From the IMG/VR virus record IMGVR_UViG_3300042557_001434, positions 1 through 33,904 of that record: 33,904 nucleotides of DNA; one strand, 5' to 3'. The notes beneath the pieces are model-generated. The model saw only the letters and a program-made list of their open reading frames with translations, made no database searches and was not told where the DNA came from. Position numbers and translations under genes: made by a program. Within the stretch, counting starts at the first letter, position 1; every line of letters begins with the position of its first letter. Source of the DNA: a virus. Of the stretch, positions 33,464 to 33,904 are shown piece by piece.

Positions 33464-33904
33464 TTACTTTTTTGTTTTGTTTCTAAAATTTGTTTTTTCT
33501 TTTCTTGATAGTTTTAAAAATGGTTTTAAAAAATTTACCCAAGCGTCGTCACCCTTTGGGAGAAATTTGAAGAATCCGTCTTCCATCATCATTCTTATTA
33601 GGTTTCTGTGTCCTCGTCCATCAGGATCCAATGACTCTGAGTAATACGACCTAACAAGTTCTTTTCCTTCCTGAGAAATGAGTGGATTAGCTAGGTCCAC
33701 CAATTTTTCATTAATTGTGAAAAACTCTTCTCCAAATATTCCCTCTTTGGTTTTCCCACTAAGGAGATTTTGTAAAGCAACATTTCCCTTCTGTTCTGAA
33801 AGTAACATTTCTGCCTTTGTTAAAATATCGGTATATTTTAATTCAGTATCAAGTATTTCAGGAAACAGTTTAAGAAATGTTTTTTCACCCAAATAAAAAA
33901 TACC
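33464..33904 (-). CDS. Hypothetical protein, 5' end cut by the window
   Basis: The frame is open to the right edge. The first start-like codon inside (TTG at 33892) is preceded in frame by G-I-F-Y codons, so the real start is probably beyond the window. About 146 residues are visible. It is mostly helical and charged, with EILDTELKYTDILTKAEMLL, LVRSYYSESLDPDGRGHRNL, and a Lys-rich C-terminus (KLSRKEKTNFRNKTKK) that could bind nucleic acid. I do not recognise the family. It lies four bases before the next gene, in the same run as the helicase. Confidence 0.55.
   Translation of the reverse strand, partial: GIFYLGEKTFLKLFPEILDTELKYTDILTKAEMLLSEQKGNVALQNLLSGKTKEGIFGEEFFTINEKLVDLANPLISQEGKELVRSYYSESLDPDGRGHRNLIRMMMEDGFFKFLPKGDDAWVNFLKPFLKLSRKEKTNFRNKTKK

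Noticed and set aside
1-33904. tRNA genes, insertion sequences, integrase or attachment sites
   Set aside because: I saw no cloverleaf-like sequence, transposase motif or flanking duplication, so nothing supports a mobile element or prophage junction here.

Overview
The window looks like part of a contractile-tailed (T4-like, myovirus-type) phage or prophage that infects a member of the Bacteroidota, probably a flavobacterium. The phage assignment rests on a gp25-like baseplate protein, a gp6/baseplate-J-like wedge protein, a tail-protein-I-like segment, a DnaB/gp41-type helicase, a phage-style class II ribonucleotide reductase and a block of fibre-like genes. The host assignment rests on SprB-type adhesin repeats and BspA/DUF285 repeats in the fibre genes, a DUF5522 protein, strongly AT-rich DNA, little visible Shine-Dalgarno sequence, and one good TAnnTTTG promoter. 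TAA, TAG and TGA all appear as stops, so the code looks standard.

Almost everything is on the minus strand, so transcription runs from high to low coordinates. 33904-29381 holds replication and nucleotide genes: two small unknown genes (the first cut by the window edge), the replicative helicase, the RNR and a DUF5522 protein. 29338-26985 is an accessory segment. It has two minus-strand genes that begin with the same N-terminal peptide (one a probable peptidoglycan hydrolase) and, between them, the only plus-strand gene, a YiiX-like permuted papain-fold protein. 26897-10834 is the baseplate/tail cluster: gp25-like, gp6-like, a third gene with the shared peptide, a 1798-residue protein with membrane segments, four structural proteins of unknown role, and a 1005-residue protein with a tail-protein-I-like segment. 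10834-103 is the fibre/adhesin cluster: a SprB/PKD/DUF285 mosaic, a small protein, a 15-residue-repeat fibre, a glycosyltransferase-like gene, a second SprB-containing protein and a 929-residue protein with Pro/Thr linkers. A gene that looks RuvC/RNase H-like begins at the left edge.

The most interesting feature is the shared N-terminal peptide, about 22 residues (MKRIIRLTESDLTRIVKRVI plus two), on three otherwise unrelated proteins. In all three it ends in I/L-x-E at the same column, which is the cleavage consensus of the T4 prohead protease. This suggests, but does not prove, a capsid-targeting tag that is removed during head maturation, so the three proteins could be packaged and injected cargo. 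Each tagged gene is followed by its own intrinsic terminator and preceded by a recurrent TATTTAT element that also sits upstream of seven other genes and may be a phage-specific promoter.
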